Shown here: piece after piece, positions 1 through 7,382 of the stretch
Numbering within the stretch: position 1 is the stretch's first letter
How the letters are laid out: each line of letters begins with the position of its first letter
NCBI GenBank assembly: GCA_903851415.1
Contig: CAINOE010000089.1
Span: forward strand, 1 to 36,972
Origin: an uncultured Rhodopila sp.
GTDB taxonomy: Bacteria; Pseudomonadota; Alphaproteobacteria; Acetobacterales; Acetobacteraceae
Direction of reading: 5' to 3'
Length of the DNA stretch: 36,972 nucleotides
Notes under the pieces: generated by a model
Seen by the model: only the letters and a program-made list of their open reading frames with translations
Databases searched by the model: none
What the model was told of the DNA's origin: nothing
Program-made: the position numbers and the translations under genes

Positions 1-36
1 CCCCGGCCGCAAGCAGCGTCAAATTTTGGAGGCGGT

Positions 37-846
37 ATGAACGCCAGAACGGTGCAATCGATCACGTTGGACGTGATCGATGTCGGCGAGCGGCTGCGCG
101 CGGTCGATCCGGCGCATGTCGAGGCGCTGGCGGCGGGGATCGAGGCGCGCGGGCTGCTCTCACCGATCGAGGTGACGCCATCGGCCACCGCCGGCCGCTA
201 CGATCTGGTGGCCGGCGCGCACCGGCTGGCGGCGGTGAAGAGCCTGGGGGGCGCCACGATCGCGGCGTTCGTGCGCGCGGTGGACGACCCGCACGAGCGC
301 CGGCTGATCGAGATCGAGGAAAACCTGATCCGGCACGATCTGACGGCGCTCGACCGGGCGGTTTTCCTGGCCGAGTGGAAGCGCGTCTACACGGAGATGA
401 CCGGCGCAAAGCGGCCTGGAAGGCCGAAAAAGGAAATTCAATCAGATCTGAGTGAATTTCCGCTGCGGTTCTCCGAGGCGGTCAGCGAGCGGCTGCGGAT
501 GGCGCCAAGCCATCTCGACCGCGCCATCAAACGGGCTGCATTGCCGCCTTTTCTGCGGGCCGCGCTGGCAGGCCACCCGGCTGCCGACAATGGCGCATTC
601 CTCGACTCGCTGCTCGATCTCGACGAGACGCGGCAGCGCAGCCTCGCCGAGGCGCTGACAGGCAACCCGGACATCAGGATTCCGCAGATGCGGGAGCTGA
701 TGGGGCGGTCGAAGCCGCCGGCGCGCCCGAATTTCGAGCAGTTCGTGGCGATCTACTCGCGGATGAACGCGACCGAGCGCGACGAGGTGGACCGCTACAT
801 CGCCCGCGACAAGGCGCGCCGCCGGAAGAAGGGGGACGGGCAATGA
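37..846 (+). CDS. ParB/Spo0J-like nuclease-domain protein (early region)
   Basis: A 269-residue protein with a ParB N-terminal-like domain in roughly residues 10-115: the GLLSPIEV strand, the AGAHRLAAVK helix that matches the G-x-HR-x-A box of ParB, and the EIEENLIRHDLTALD segment that begins the helical part. A basic RPGRPKK stretch near residue 128 resembles an AT-hook. The start is the ATG after a clear GGAGG. Family knowledge: ParB-fold proteins bind DNA and use CTP or have nuclease activity, and they occur in transposable phages of Alphaproteobacteria without any ParA partner. None is seen here, so plasmid-type partitioning is unlikely. Its position left of the transposase suggests a regulatory or replication-accessory role, which is inference. 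Confidence 0.85.
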   Translation: MNARTVQSITLDVIDVGERLRAVDPAHVEALAAGIEARGLLSPIEVTPSATAGRYDLVAGAHRLAAVKSLGGATIAAFVRAVDDPHERRLIEIEENLIRHDLTALDRAVFLAEWKRVYTEMTGAKRPGRPKKEIQSDLSEFPLRFSEAVSERLRMAPSHLDRAIKRAALPPFLRAALAGHPAADNGAFLDSLLDLDETRQRSLAEALTGNPDIRIPQMRELMGRSKPPARPNFEQFVAIYSRMNATERDEVDRYIARDKARRRKKGDGQ

Positions 847-1094
847 GCGTGCAGCACAAGCAGCGGCTGCCAGCCGCCGCGTCCGAACTGAAGGCCCTCG
901 CATCCTCGCATTTCGCCAAGGTCCCCAAAGACGTGCTGGACCTGATGGTCGAGCAACTGAATGTCATCAACAGCGCACTGCGGAGTGTGGCGCTTCGCGA
1001 TGACATGGCGAAGGAGTGGGAGAAGGGCAGCGCCGCCGACAAGGCGTGGTTTCGCGAGCACATCAAGCCGCGTGCGGGGCGGGTCTCGGCATGA
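843..1094 (+). CDS. Small hypothetical early protein
   Basis: An 83-residue, mostly helical, charged protein of unknown function. Its ATG overlaps the stop of the ParB-like gene as ATGA, so it is probably translationally coupled to it. The middle part (VPKDVLDLMVEQLNVINSAL) looks like an amphipathic helix and the C-terminus is basic. No catalytic motif, membrane segment or cysteine cluster is visible. Coding is supported by the coupled start, the high G/C third positions and the overlap of its own stop with the next start. I do not recognise the family. Confidence 0.7.
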   Translation: MSVQHKQRLPAAASELKALASSHFAKVPKDVLDLMVEQLNVINSALRSVALRDDMAKEWEKGSAADKAWFREHIKPRAGRVSA

Positions 1095-1531
1095 GCCTCT
1101 CCCTGCATCAACGGCTCACCGCCGCCGCCTGCCGGATGATGGTGCTGACGACGCGGCACCAGGCGAGCCTGCCGCAGGGCGTGGCGGACGAGATGCTGGA
1201 GCAGCTCATGGCGCTGTTCGGCGCCGTCGAGGATGTGGCGCTGGTCGAGGCGCTGGTGGCGGAGATCGCGCATCGCCGGCCGCCGGCGCGGGTGTTGACC
1301 ATGTGGCGGGGCCTCGGCGCCGCGCTGCGCCGGGCGCTGCGGCCGGCGGCGCCGACGTTCGGGGAAATGCGGGCGGCGTGGCGCGCCGAGATGCGCGATG
1401 CGCTGGCCGGCCGCGTCAGCCGATCATCGAGCGGCATCGCGCATGCAGCTCCTGCAGCCTGCGCAGCGCCGCCGGATCGGGGCGCACCTGGGCATCCGGA
1501 CGCGTCATCTGCAGCAGGCGGTCATCAATGA
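1091..1531 (+). CDS. Hypothetical early protein with antisense-derived tail
   Basis: The ATG at 1091 overlaps the preceding stop (ATGA). The first about 108 residues look like an ordinary helical protein (for example LVEALVAEIAHRRPPARVL and a MRAAWRAEMRDALAG helix). From about residue 109 onward composition changes to Ser/Ala/Pro/Gly without secondary-structure pattern, and these 116 bases are antisense to the 3' end of the minus-strand gene ending at 1416. The protein therefore may naturally have ended near 1416 and now reads through into the opposite strand of its neighbour. Function unknown; the C-terminal third is probably not under selection as protein. Confidence 0.55.
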   Translation: MSLSLHQRLTAAACRMMVLTTRHQASLPQGVADEMLEQLMALFGAVEDVALVEALVAEIAHRRPPARVLTMWRGLGAALRRALRPAAPTFGEMRAAWRAEMRDALAGRVSRSSSGIAHAAPAACAAPPDRGAPGHPDASSAAGGHQ

Positions 1532-1667
1532 TCGTCACCATCCTGTCGCGGTCGAGCGCGCCCTGGCGGATCAGCTCGATGATCAGGTCCTCCAGGATCA
1601 GCCAGCAGGCGGCGGCTTCCCCGATGACGTTGGCGGGGGTGGCGACGGCGTTGTCTCGCACGGTCAT
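1416..1667 (-). CDS. Small minus-strand early protein
   Basis: An 83-residue protein read leftward, one of only two credible minus-strand genes in the window. The start is supported by a good ribosome site, AGAGGAAA, six bases before the ATG at 1667. The sequence has a hydrophobic helix (AAACWLILEDLIIELI) followed by a charged helix (DRDRMVTIIDDRLLQM). It is divergent from the gene at 1715 with only 47 bases between them, and it runs tail-to-tail into the gene at 1091. In Mu the leftward gene in this neighbourhood is the repressor, but no helix-turn-helix is evident here, so I do not assign that role. Confidence 0.6.
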   Translation of the reverse strand: MTVRDNAVATPANVIGEAAACWLILEDLIIELIRQGALDRDRMVTIIDDRLLQMTRPDAQVRPDPAALRRLQELHARCRSMIG

Positions 1668-1714
1668 GGCGGTTTCCTCTGCCTCGCCGTTTCATCCAGC
1701 GGTTCAGGGCTGAG

Positions 1715-2185
1715 ATGGCACCGCGCGCGCCCAGCCGCCAGATGGACTTGCTGGCATGGCAGCCGCCCGAGCCGGTGCGGAAGTTCGAGGAACCGCGCGT
1801 GCGGGCCACGAGCTTTCGCGAGCGGATGACGCGCGCGGTGGCCGCCTGCCTGCACGATGCCGACGACGCCGGCCGCACCCGCGAGGAGATCGCCGGCGCG
1901 ATGAGCGAGTTCCTCGGCGAGCGCGTCACGCTGAACATGCTGAACGCCTATGCGTCGCAGGCGCGCGAGGCGCACTCGATCCCGGTGGCGCGGCTGGTGG
2001 CGCTGCTGCACGCGACGCGCGACCAGCGGCTGCTGGAGCTGCTGGCCGAGCCGATGGGCTGGGCGGTGGTGGACCGCAAGTTCCTGCCGCTGATCGAGCT
2101 GGGGGCGCTGCGGGAGCATGCGGCGCAGATCGAGCGGCGGGCGAAGGAACTGGCGCACCAGGTGGCGCGGGACGGTGTGGTGTGA
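1715..2185 (+). CDS. Probable DNA-binding early protein preceding the transposase
   Basis: A 156-residue protein with a likely helix-turn-helix segment at about residues 50-95: TREEIAGAMSEFLG, then VTLNMLNAYASQAREAHSIP, then VARLVALLHATRD. This resembles the operator-binding region of phage regulators that sit immediately before transposase A in alphaproteobacterial Mu-like phages. The C-terminal helix (ALREHAAQIERRAKELAHQV) is a possible coiled coil. The start at 1715 has a weak AGGG site; a second in-frame ATG at 1742 is possible. The position equals that of ner in Mu, but the protein is larger than Ner and the role is inferred. The stop overlaps the next start as GTGA. Confidence 0.75.
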   Translation: MAPRAPSRQMDLLAWQPPEPVRKFEEPRVRATSFRERMTRAVAACLHDADDAGRTREEIAGAMSEFLGERVTLNMLNAYASQAREAHSIPVARLVALLHATRDQRLLELLAEPMGWAVVDRKFLPLIELGALREHAAQIERRAKELAHQVARDGVV

Positions 2186-2343
2186 CGGACGACAATGGCC
2201 ACGCCCCGCCGCCCGGCGAGACGCCGCAGGAACAGATCGCGCGGTTGCAGATCGTGCTGTCAATGACGGTGGCGATGCTGCGCGACATTTCCGGCGAGAT
2301 CGAGGCGCTCGCGAAAATGCTTCTCCAGGAGAAGCGGAAGTGA
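2182..2343 (+). CDS. Small hypothetical protein between regulator and transposase
   Basis: A 53-residue protein that starts with GTG at 2182, overlapping the upstream stop as GTGA, and whose stop in turn overlaps the GTG start of the transposase (GTGA at 2340). The N-terminus is proline-rich (APPPGETPQ), followed by one long amphipathic helix (EQIARLQIVLSMTVAML, then EIEALAKMLLQEK). This double coupling suggests it is a real member of the transposition operon. The single helix could mediate protein contact. No family recognised. Confidence 0.6.
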   Translation: MTDDNGHAPPPGETPQEQIARLQIVLSMTVAMLRDISGEIEALAKMLLQEKRK

Positions 2344-4226
2344 GCCTCCACTGGTTGTCCGCCGCCGAGCTGCTGGCGCACGCGCTCGATGGGCTGCCGG
2401 CGACGCTGCCGGCGTTGCGGGCCTTTGCCGAGCGGCAGGGCTGGGAACAGCGCAAGCGGGCCGGCAAGGGCGGCGGCACGGAATATCACGTCGCCGGGCT
2501 GTCGGCAGACCAGCGCGCGGCGCTGGCGCTAAAGCTGGCGCCGGCGGCGCCCACCCGGCCGGATGGCGCGCGCAGCGAGCGCTGGGAGTGGTTCGAGCGG
2601 CAGGCGGAGACGCTGCAGGCCCGCGCGCGCGACCGGCTGGCGGCGCTGGAGGCGGTGGGGAAGCTGGTCGCCGGCGGCACCAGCAAGCTGGCGGCAATGG
2701 CGCTGGTCGCCGGGCAGACGGGGGCGAACAAATCCTCGCTCTACAACTGGGAAGCGCGCACGCACGGCATCCCGCGTGCCGACTGGCTGCCGCATCTGGC
2801 CGACGGATGGGGCGCCACCGCCGAGCGCACGGACTGCCCGGCGGAAGCCTGGGACATGCTGCGGGCGGATTATCTGCGGCTGGAACGGCCCTCGTTCGCG
2901 GCCTGCCACCGCCGCCTGCAAATGGCGGCGAAGGCCAAGGGCTGGACTCTGCCGAGCGCGCGGACGCTGGAGCGGCGGCTGCTGGAGATCCCCGAGGCGA
3001 CGCGGGTGTTCGCGCGGCAGGGCGCCGAGGCGCTGAAACGGCTGTATCCGGCGCAGGAGCGCAGCCGCGCGCATTTCCACGCGCTGGAGGCGATCAACGT
3101 CGACGGCCACAAGTGGGACGTGTTCGTGAAGTGGCCGGACGGCGAAATCCTGCGACCGCTGATGGTGGCGTTCCAGGACCTTTACTCGGGGAAGTTGCTG
3201 TCGTGGCGCATCGACAAGTCGGAGAACAAGGAAGCGACGCGGCTGGCGTTCGGCGACCTGGTCGAGCAGTTCGGCATCCCGGAGCATTGCTGGCTGGACA
3301 ATGGCCGGGCGTTCGCCAGCAAGTGGATCACCGGCGGCACCCCGACCCGCTACCGCTTCAAGGTGCGCGACGAGGACCCGGTCGGCCTGCTGCCGCTGCT
3401 GGGCGTGCAGGCGCACTGGACGAACCCGTATAGCGGGCAATCCAAGCCGATCGAGCGGGCGTTCCGCGACTTCGCCGGCGATACCGCGAAGCATCCCGCC
3501 TTCGCCGGCGCCTATGTCGGCAACAGCCCGATGGCCAAGCCGGAGAACTATGGCAGCAGCGCCGTGCCGCTGGAGACCTTCCTGCGGGTGCTGGGCGAGG
3601 CGGTGGCCGAGCACAACGCCCGGCCGGGGCGCGATACCGCCGTTTGCAACGGGCGGTCCTTCGACCAGGCGTTCACCGAGAGCTACGCGACCGCGCCCAT
3701 TCGCAAGGCGGCGCCGGCGCAGCGGCGGCTGTGGCTGCTGGCGGCCGAGGGCGTGCTGTGCGCGCGCACCGACGGCAGCATCCGGCTGGAAGGCAACCGC
3801 TTCTGGGCGGAGTTCCTGGCCGGGCAGCGCGGCGCGCGGGTGTCGGTGCGGTTCGATCCGCAATCGCTGCACGACGACCTGCATGTCTACGGGCTGGACG
3901 GCCGCTATCTCGGCGCCGCGCCCTGCGTCGAGGCGGTGGGCTTCGACGATGCGGAGGCGGCGCGGGCGCACAACCGGGCGCGCAACGCCTGGCTGCGCGG
4001 CGTGCGGATGCAGGCCGAGGCCGAGCGGAAGATGACGATCGGCCAGGTCGCCGAGCTGCTGCCGGGCGCGCCGGCGGCGGCGCCGGCCCCGAACACGAAA
4101 ATCGTCCGGCCTGTCTTCGGCAACACCGCGCTGAAGCCGCGCGAGGAACTGGCCGAGCAGAGCGAGGCGGAAATCCTGCTGATGCGCGGGCTGCGCATCG
4201 TGCGGGCGCAGGCGGACTCCCAGTGA
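2340..4226 (+). CDS. A: Mu A-type DDE transposase
   Basis: A 628-residue homologue of MuA (663 residues). The N-terminus (WLSAAELLAHALDGLP, then QGWEQRKRAGKGGGTEYHV) matches the MuA winged-helix domain that binds the internal enhancer. The RNase H-fold catalytic core shows D255 in INVDGHKWDVFVKW, D320 in WLDNGRAFASKW and E372 in QSKPIERAFRDF; the spacings of 65 and 52 fit the MuA catalytic triad. The C-terminal region should contact the MuB homologue. It carries out donor cleavage and strand transfer for replicative transposition. The GTG start at 2340 is chosen because an AGGAG site precedes it, the winged-helix domain begins there, and it overlaps the upstream stop. Confidence 0.97.
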   Translation: MSLHWLSAAELLAHALDGLPATLPALRAFAERQGWEQRKRAGKGGGTEYHVAGLSADQRAALALKLAPAAPTRPDGARSERWEWFERQAETLQARARDRLAALEAVGKLVAGGTSKLAAMALVAGQTGANKSSLYNWEARTHGIPRADWLPHLADGWGATAERTDCPAEAWDMLRADYLRLERPSFAACHRRLQMAAKAKGWTLPSARTLERRLLEIPEATRVFARQGAEALKRLYPAQERSRAHFHALEAINVDGHKWDVFVKWPDGEILRPLMVAFQDLYSGKLLSWRIDKSENKEATRLAFGDLVEQFGIPEHCWLDNGRAFASKWITGGTPTRYRFKVRDEDPVGLLPLLGVQAHWTNPYSGQSKPIERAFRDFAGDTAKHPAFAGAYVGNSPMAKPENYGSSAVPLETFLRVLGEAVAEHNARPGRDTAVCNGRSFDQAFTESYATAPIRKAAPAQRRLWLLAAEGVLCARTDGSIRLEGNRFWAEFLAGQRGARVSVRFDPQSLHDDLHVYGLDGRYLGAAPCVEAVGFDDAEAARAHNRARNAWLRGVRMQAEAERKMTIGQVAELLPGAPAAAPAPNTKIVRPVFGNTALKPREELAEQSEAEILLMRGLRIVRAQADSQ

Positions 4227-4237
4227 AAGGAACGGCG

Positions 4238-4468
4238 ATGGAAATGGACGAAGAGGCATTGATCGGCGACGTGGTCTCGGCCCGCGTCACCCTGTTCAAC
4301 CAGCATGTCGCGCACGCGACGGACCAGTGCGCGGCGCTGGTGATGCTGGCCTGCGCTCTCTACTCCCAGGCGGTGACGGTGCTGGCGGCGACGGTCGGCG
4401 GCGACGAGGACGAGGCGGCCCGCATCCTGGTCGGCACCGAAATCGCCGCGCGCCGGATGGGGGCCTGA
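4238..4468 (+). CDS. Small hypothetical protein between A and B
   Basis: A 76-residue protein starting at the ATG 11 bases after the transposase stop, with an AAAGGAA ribosome site. The N-terminus is acidic (MEMDEEALIGD). The middle has a long nonpolar helix (CAALVMLACALYSQAVTVLAATVGG) that could be a membrane segment or a packed helix. It ends one base before the MuB-like gene. It may assist transposition by position, but there is no motif to name a function. Confidence 0.65.
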   Translation: MEMDEEALIGDVVSARVTLFNQHVAHATDQCAALVMLACALYSQAVTVLAATVGGDEDEAARILVGTEIAARRMGA

Positions 4469-4469
4469 C

Positions 4470-5426
4470 ATGGGCGACAGCATCAGCACCCCCGAGATCG
4501 ATGCCGCCCGGCGCGACACGCGCGATGCCATCGCGGCGCGCGGCATCTCGGTGGCCGAGGCGGCGCGGCAGAGCGGCATCGCCCAGTCGACGCTGGCGGC
4601 CTGGCTGAACGGCAAATATGCCGGCGACAACGCGCGTATCGCGGAGCAGGCGCGCACCTGGCTGAACCACGCGAAGGAGCAGGCGCAGCACCGCGCGGCG
4701 ACGCCGGTGCTGCCCGACTTCATCGCCACGCCGACGGCGGAGACGATCCTCGGCACGCTGATGTTCGCCCAGACCGTGCCGGACATCGTGCTGATCACCG
4801 GCGGCGCCGGCATCGGCAAGACCACGGCGCTGGAGCAATACCGGGCGACGCACCCGAACGTGTGGATGCACACGGCGGAGCCGGCCGGCGCCAGCATGAA
4901 CGCGATGCTGGAAGGCATCTGCGAGGCGATGGGCATCCGCACCATCACCACCCGCCGCAGCCCGGCGATCCTGGGCCGGGCGAAGGGCTCGGGCGGCCTG
5001 CTGATCGTCGACGAGGCGCAGCATCTGCGCAGCGAGGCGCTGGACCAGCTCCGCACCATCCACGACGTGGCGCGGATCGGCATCGCGGTGGCCGGCAATT
5101 CCGAGGTGTTCGCGCGCATCGACGGCGACAGCCGGCATGGGCTGTTCGCGCAGTTCCGCAGCCGCGTCGGCATGCGCGTCGCGCGGCAGAAGCCGCTGGC
5201 CGGCGATGTGGAGGCGCTGCTGGACGCCACCGGCGTGGCCGGGGCGGCGGAGCGCAGGCTGCTGCGGGTGATCGCCGGCAAGCCGGGCGCGCTGCGCGGC
5301 ATGGCCAAGACGCTGCGGGTGGCGGCGATCATCGCGGCGGCCGAGGGCGGGGAGATCACGGAGGCGCATCTGCGGGCGGCGGCGGCGCGCCTCTATGACC
5401 ACGGCGGCGCGGCGGAGGCGTCGTGA
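4470..5426 (+). CDS. B: Mu B-type AAA+ ATPase, target-DNA activator
   Basis: A 318-residue protein, close to MuB (312 residues). Residues about 20-60 form a helix-turn-helix (GISVAEAARQSGIAQSTLAAWLNGKY), the N-terminal domain typical of MuB. Walker A is GGAGIGKTT at 111-119 and Walker B is LLIVDEAQH with D181 and E182; a sensor-like segment (VAGNSEVF) and an arginine-rich patch follow. MuB polymerises on DNA with ATP, selects target DNA and stimulates the transposase, and gives target immunity. It lies directly after the A operon, as in Mu. The start is the first ATG, one base after the upstream stop. Confidence 0.95.
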   Translation: MGDSISTPEIDAARRDTRDAIAARGISVAEAARQSGIAQSTLAAWLNGKYAGDNARIAEQARTWLNHAKEQAQHRAATPVLPDFIATPTAETILGTLMFAQTVPDIVLITGGAGIGKTTALEQYRATHPNVWMHTAEPAGASMNAMLEGICEAMGIRTITTRRSPAILGRAKGSGGLLIVDEAQHLRSEALDQLRTIHDVARIGIAVAGNSEVFARIDGDSRHGLFAQFRSRVGMRVARQKPLAGDVEALLDATGVAGAAERRLLRVIAGKPGALRGMAKTLRVAAIIAAAEGGEITEAHLRAAAARLYDHGGAAEAS

Positions 5427-6049
5427 TGGCCGAGGAACACATGCGGTGGACCGTCGCCGCCGACTTCATGCTGCGCACGCTTTGGGCGGAACAGCTTTCC
5501 GCGCAGAAAATCGGTCGGCGGATGGGCACGACGAAGAATTCCGTGGTCGGCCGGGCGTACCGGCTGCACTTGCCGGCGCGCCCGTCACCGATCCGGCGCG
5601 CCGGCGAGGCGCCGGCGCCGCGCCGGCAGCGGGAGCATCCGGCGACGGCGCTGCCGAAGCTGGCCTCGGTGCCTGATACCGCGCCGCCGTCGCCGCCGCC
5701 GCCGCAGCGGCATGGCGGCCTGTCGGTGCTGCGGATCGCCCGCCCCGCAACAATCCAGGCGCCACCGCCGCCGCCACGGCCGGTGCGGGCCGGGCCGGCG
5801 GCGGGCTGCCTCTGGCCGACCTGGACGCAGAAGGATGCCGCCTATCGCGCCGCGCTGCGTGACGGGAAGCAGCCGTCGTGCGGCGCCCCGGTGCGGCTGC
5901 GGACCGACAAGGCCGGCGAGACCGTGCGCTGCGTCTACTGCGCGGAGCACGCAACGCTGGCTTTCACCCGCCGCGTGCCCGGCTACGCGACCGACAAGGT
6001 GCTGGCAGAGCTCGCCGGCGACGCAAAACCCAGCAGAAAGGAGCTGTGA
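5426..6049 (+). CDS. GcrA-family regulator, phage-encoded
   Basis: A 207-residue protein. Residues 6-55 match the GcrA N-terminal helix-turn-helix: WT at 8-9, LWAEQLSAQKIGRRMG, then TKNSVVGRAYRLHLPAR. A proline- and arginine-rich linker follows, then a C-terminal GcrA-like block with CLWPTW, C152, and C169-V-Y-C172-A-E-H175, the cysteine/histidine pattern of that family. Cellular GcrA in Alphaproteobacteria binds sigma-70 RNA polymerase and activates promoters carrying the GANTC methylation mark of CcrM. The phage copy may redirect that regulon or drive phage promoters (inference). Start: the ATG at 5426 overlaps the upstream stop (TGATG); a GTG three bases earlier is also possible. Confidence 0.85.
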   Translation: MAEEHMRWTVAADFMLRTLWAEQLSAQKIGRRMGTTKNSVVGRAYRLHLPARPSPIRRAGEAPAPRRQREHPATALPKLASVPDTAPPSPPPPQRHGGLSVLRIARPATIQAPPPPPRPVRAGPAAGCLWPTWTQKDAAYRAALRDGKQPSCGAPVRLRTDKAGETVRCVYCAEHATLAFTRRVPGYATDKVLAELAGDAKPSRKEL

Positions 6050-6051
6050 TC

Positions 6052-6249
6052 ATGGACGGGATGTTCCCGCTGTCCGAGACCGCGCCGGGCGTCGGCGCGA
6101 TCAACGCCTGGATGGACGAGGAGGAATGCCGGGTCGCCGAGGCGACGACGCTCTCGGGCCGGCGCGCGGCGGCGGAGACCTATGCGGCGCTGCGCGAGCT
6201 GCGCGCGGCGGTGCTGGCGATGATCGATGGGGAGGCCGCGCATGGCTAA
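6052..6249 (+). CDS. Small hypothetical protein
   Basis: A 65-residue protein. The ATG at 6052 has an AAAGGAG site at a normal distance, better than the GTG at 6046. It begins with MDGMFPLSETAPGVGAIN and continues as an acidic helix and a second helix (AAAETYAALRELRAAVLAMI). It overlaps the Gam-like gene by eight bases. Small helical proteins of this kind commonly precede Gam in Mu-like phages; no function can be assigned. Confidence 0.65.
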   Translation: MDGMFPLSETAPGVGAINAWMDEEECRVAEATTLSGRRAAAETYAALRELRAAVLAMIDGEAAHG

Positions 6250-6769
6250 GTCCGCGAAGGCGAAGGCCCCGGCCGCCACCGTGTTCGTGCCGCAAACGCG
6301 GGCGGACGTGACCCAGGCGATCCGCTGCATCGGCGAGCACATGCGCGAGCGCACGCGGATCGAGGCGACGATGAACGACCGCCTGGCGCTGATCCGCGAG
6401 GAATTCGAGTCGCAGGCGGCGCCGCATGCCGAGCGCATCAAGCAGCTCACCGAGGGCGTGCAAATCTGGTGCGAGGCGCACCGCGCGGAGCTGACCGACA
6501 ACGGCCGCACCAAGACCGCCAATCTCGCCAGCGGCGAGGTGAAGTGGCGCCTCAGCCCGCCGAAAGTGGTGATCAAGGGCGCCGAGACGGTGATCGAGAT
6601 TTTCCGCGCGCGCGGCCTGTTCGGGCTGATCCGCAAGAAAGAGGAAATCGACAAGGAAGCCATCCTGGCCGAGCCGGCGCTGGTCGACGGCATTCGCGGC
6701 GTGCGGATCGAGCAGGAGGAGCTGTTCGTCGTCGAGCCGTTCCAGACGCAACTGGAGGACGCGGCATGA
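6242..6769 (+). CDS. gam: Gam-like host-nuclease inhibitor
   Basis: A 175-residue protein, almost the same length as Mu Gam (174). It has the long antiparallel coiled-coil helices of the family (IEATMNDRLALIREEFESQA, then ERIKQLTEGVQIWCEAHR), the beta turn segment with SGEVKWRLSPP, and the C-terminal VIEIFRARGLFGLIRKKEEIDKE region. Mu Gam is a bacterial Ku-like protein that binds double-strand DNA ends and protects them from exonuclease (RecBCD or AddAB). The start is the ATG at 6242 within an eight-base overlap with the gene before it. Confidence 0.93.
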   Translation: MAKSAKAKAPAATVFVPQTRADVTQAIRCIGEHMRERTRIEATMNDRLALIREEFESQAAPHAERIKQLTEGVQIWCEAHRAELTDNGRTKTANLASGEVKWRLSPPKVVIKGAETVIEIFRARGLFGLIRKKEEIDKEAILAEPALVDGIRGVRIEQEELFVVEPFQTQLEDAA

Positions 6770-7302
6770 GCTTCCAGGAAATCATCGAGCCCGGCCGCGC
6801 GGAGAAGCTCGCGGACGTGTCCATGAGCCTGACCGAGGGCACCTCGCGCCTGCCGCGCACGCTGTTCCTCGTCATCCGGCGCAGCGCGGTGCCGGAATGC
6901 GCCTGGCTGGTGCCGGAGGCCAAGGTGCGGCTGCTGCGCGGCGCCGGCGCGGACGCGCACAAGCTGCGGATCGAGCCGGGCGGCACGACGCGGGTCTGCA
7001 AGCCATCCGGCCGGCGCGTCGAGGGGCTGGTGCTCATCCGCTCGATGATGCTGGCCGCCGTGCTGCCGGTACGGCCGGGCAAGTTCCGGTCAACGCAATG
7101 CGACTTCGAATACGATTCCGGCGCGATCGAGATCGAACTGCCAGACTGGGCGCGGCCGAGGGCGACCGAACCGGCGCCGATTCCGCCGCCCGAGCCGCTT
7201 CTGAAGGCAGCGAAAGCCCCATTCAAGGGCGTGCTGAGCGCCGGCGTGCCCGGCACGACGCCGGCGCGCGCGCCGATTCCGCTGGACGGGAGGCGCGCAT
7301 GA
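6766..7302 (+). CDS. Hypothetical protein following Gam
   Basis: A 178-residue protein coupled to Gam by an ATGA overlap. The N-terminal two thirds look globular, with alternating strands and helices (RLPRTLFLVIRRSAVPE, VEGLVLIRSMMLAAVLPV, CDFEYDSGAIEIELPDWARP). The C-terminal 45 residues are rich in proline and alanine and are probably disordered. Proteins of similar size and position occur in other Mu-like phages, but I do not recognise a named domain. A role in early DNA metabolism is only suggested by position. Confidence 0.75.
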   Translation: MSFQEIIEPGRAEKLADVSMSLTEGTSRLPRTLFLVIRRSAVPECAWLVPEAKVRLLRGAGADAHKLRIEPGGTTRVCKPSGRRVEGLVLIRSMMLAAVLPVRPGKFRSTQCDFEYDSGAIEIELPDWARPRATEPAPIPPPEPLLKAAKAPFKGVLSAGVPGTTPARAPIPLDGRRA

Positions 7303-7382
7303 TCCTGACGATCAAGCGCCGCCGGAAGCTGCGGCGGGCGATGGCGGTGGCGCGGTGGCTCACGCTCGGGTGGCTGCCATGA
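7299..7382 (+). CDS. Tiny basic protein
   Basis: A 27-residue reading frame with seven arginine or lysine residues in its first 15 positions (MILTIKRRRKLRRAMAV), followed by a tryptophan-containing hydrophobic end. It is supported by a good GGGAGG ribosome site and by ATGA overlaps with both the preceding and the following gene. It may be a genuine micro-protein or mainly a coupling element for the gene after it. Confidence 0.45.
   Translation: MILTIKRRRKLRRAMAVARWLTLGWLP

Noticed and set aside
37..846. ParB-like gene as part of a plasmid or chromosome partition system
   Set aside because: No ParA gene or parS-like repeated sites are seen, and the genes around it are a Mu-like early region.
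2529..4259. Minus-strand open frame opposite transposase A
   Set aside because: Shadow of a gene with an intact DDE triad; composition is that of an antisense frame.
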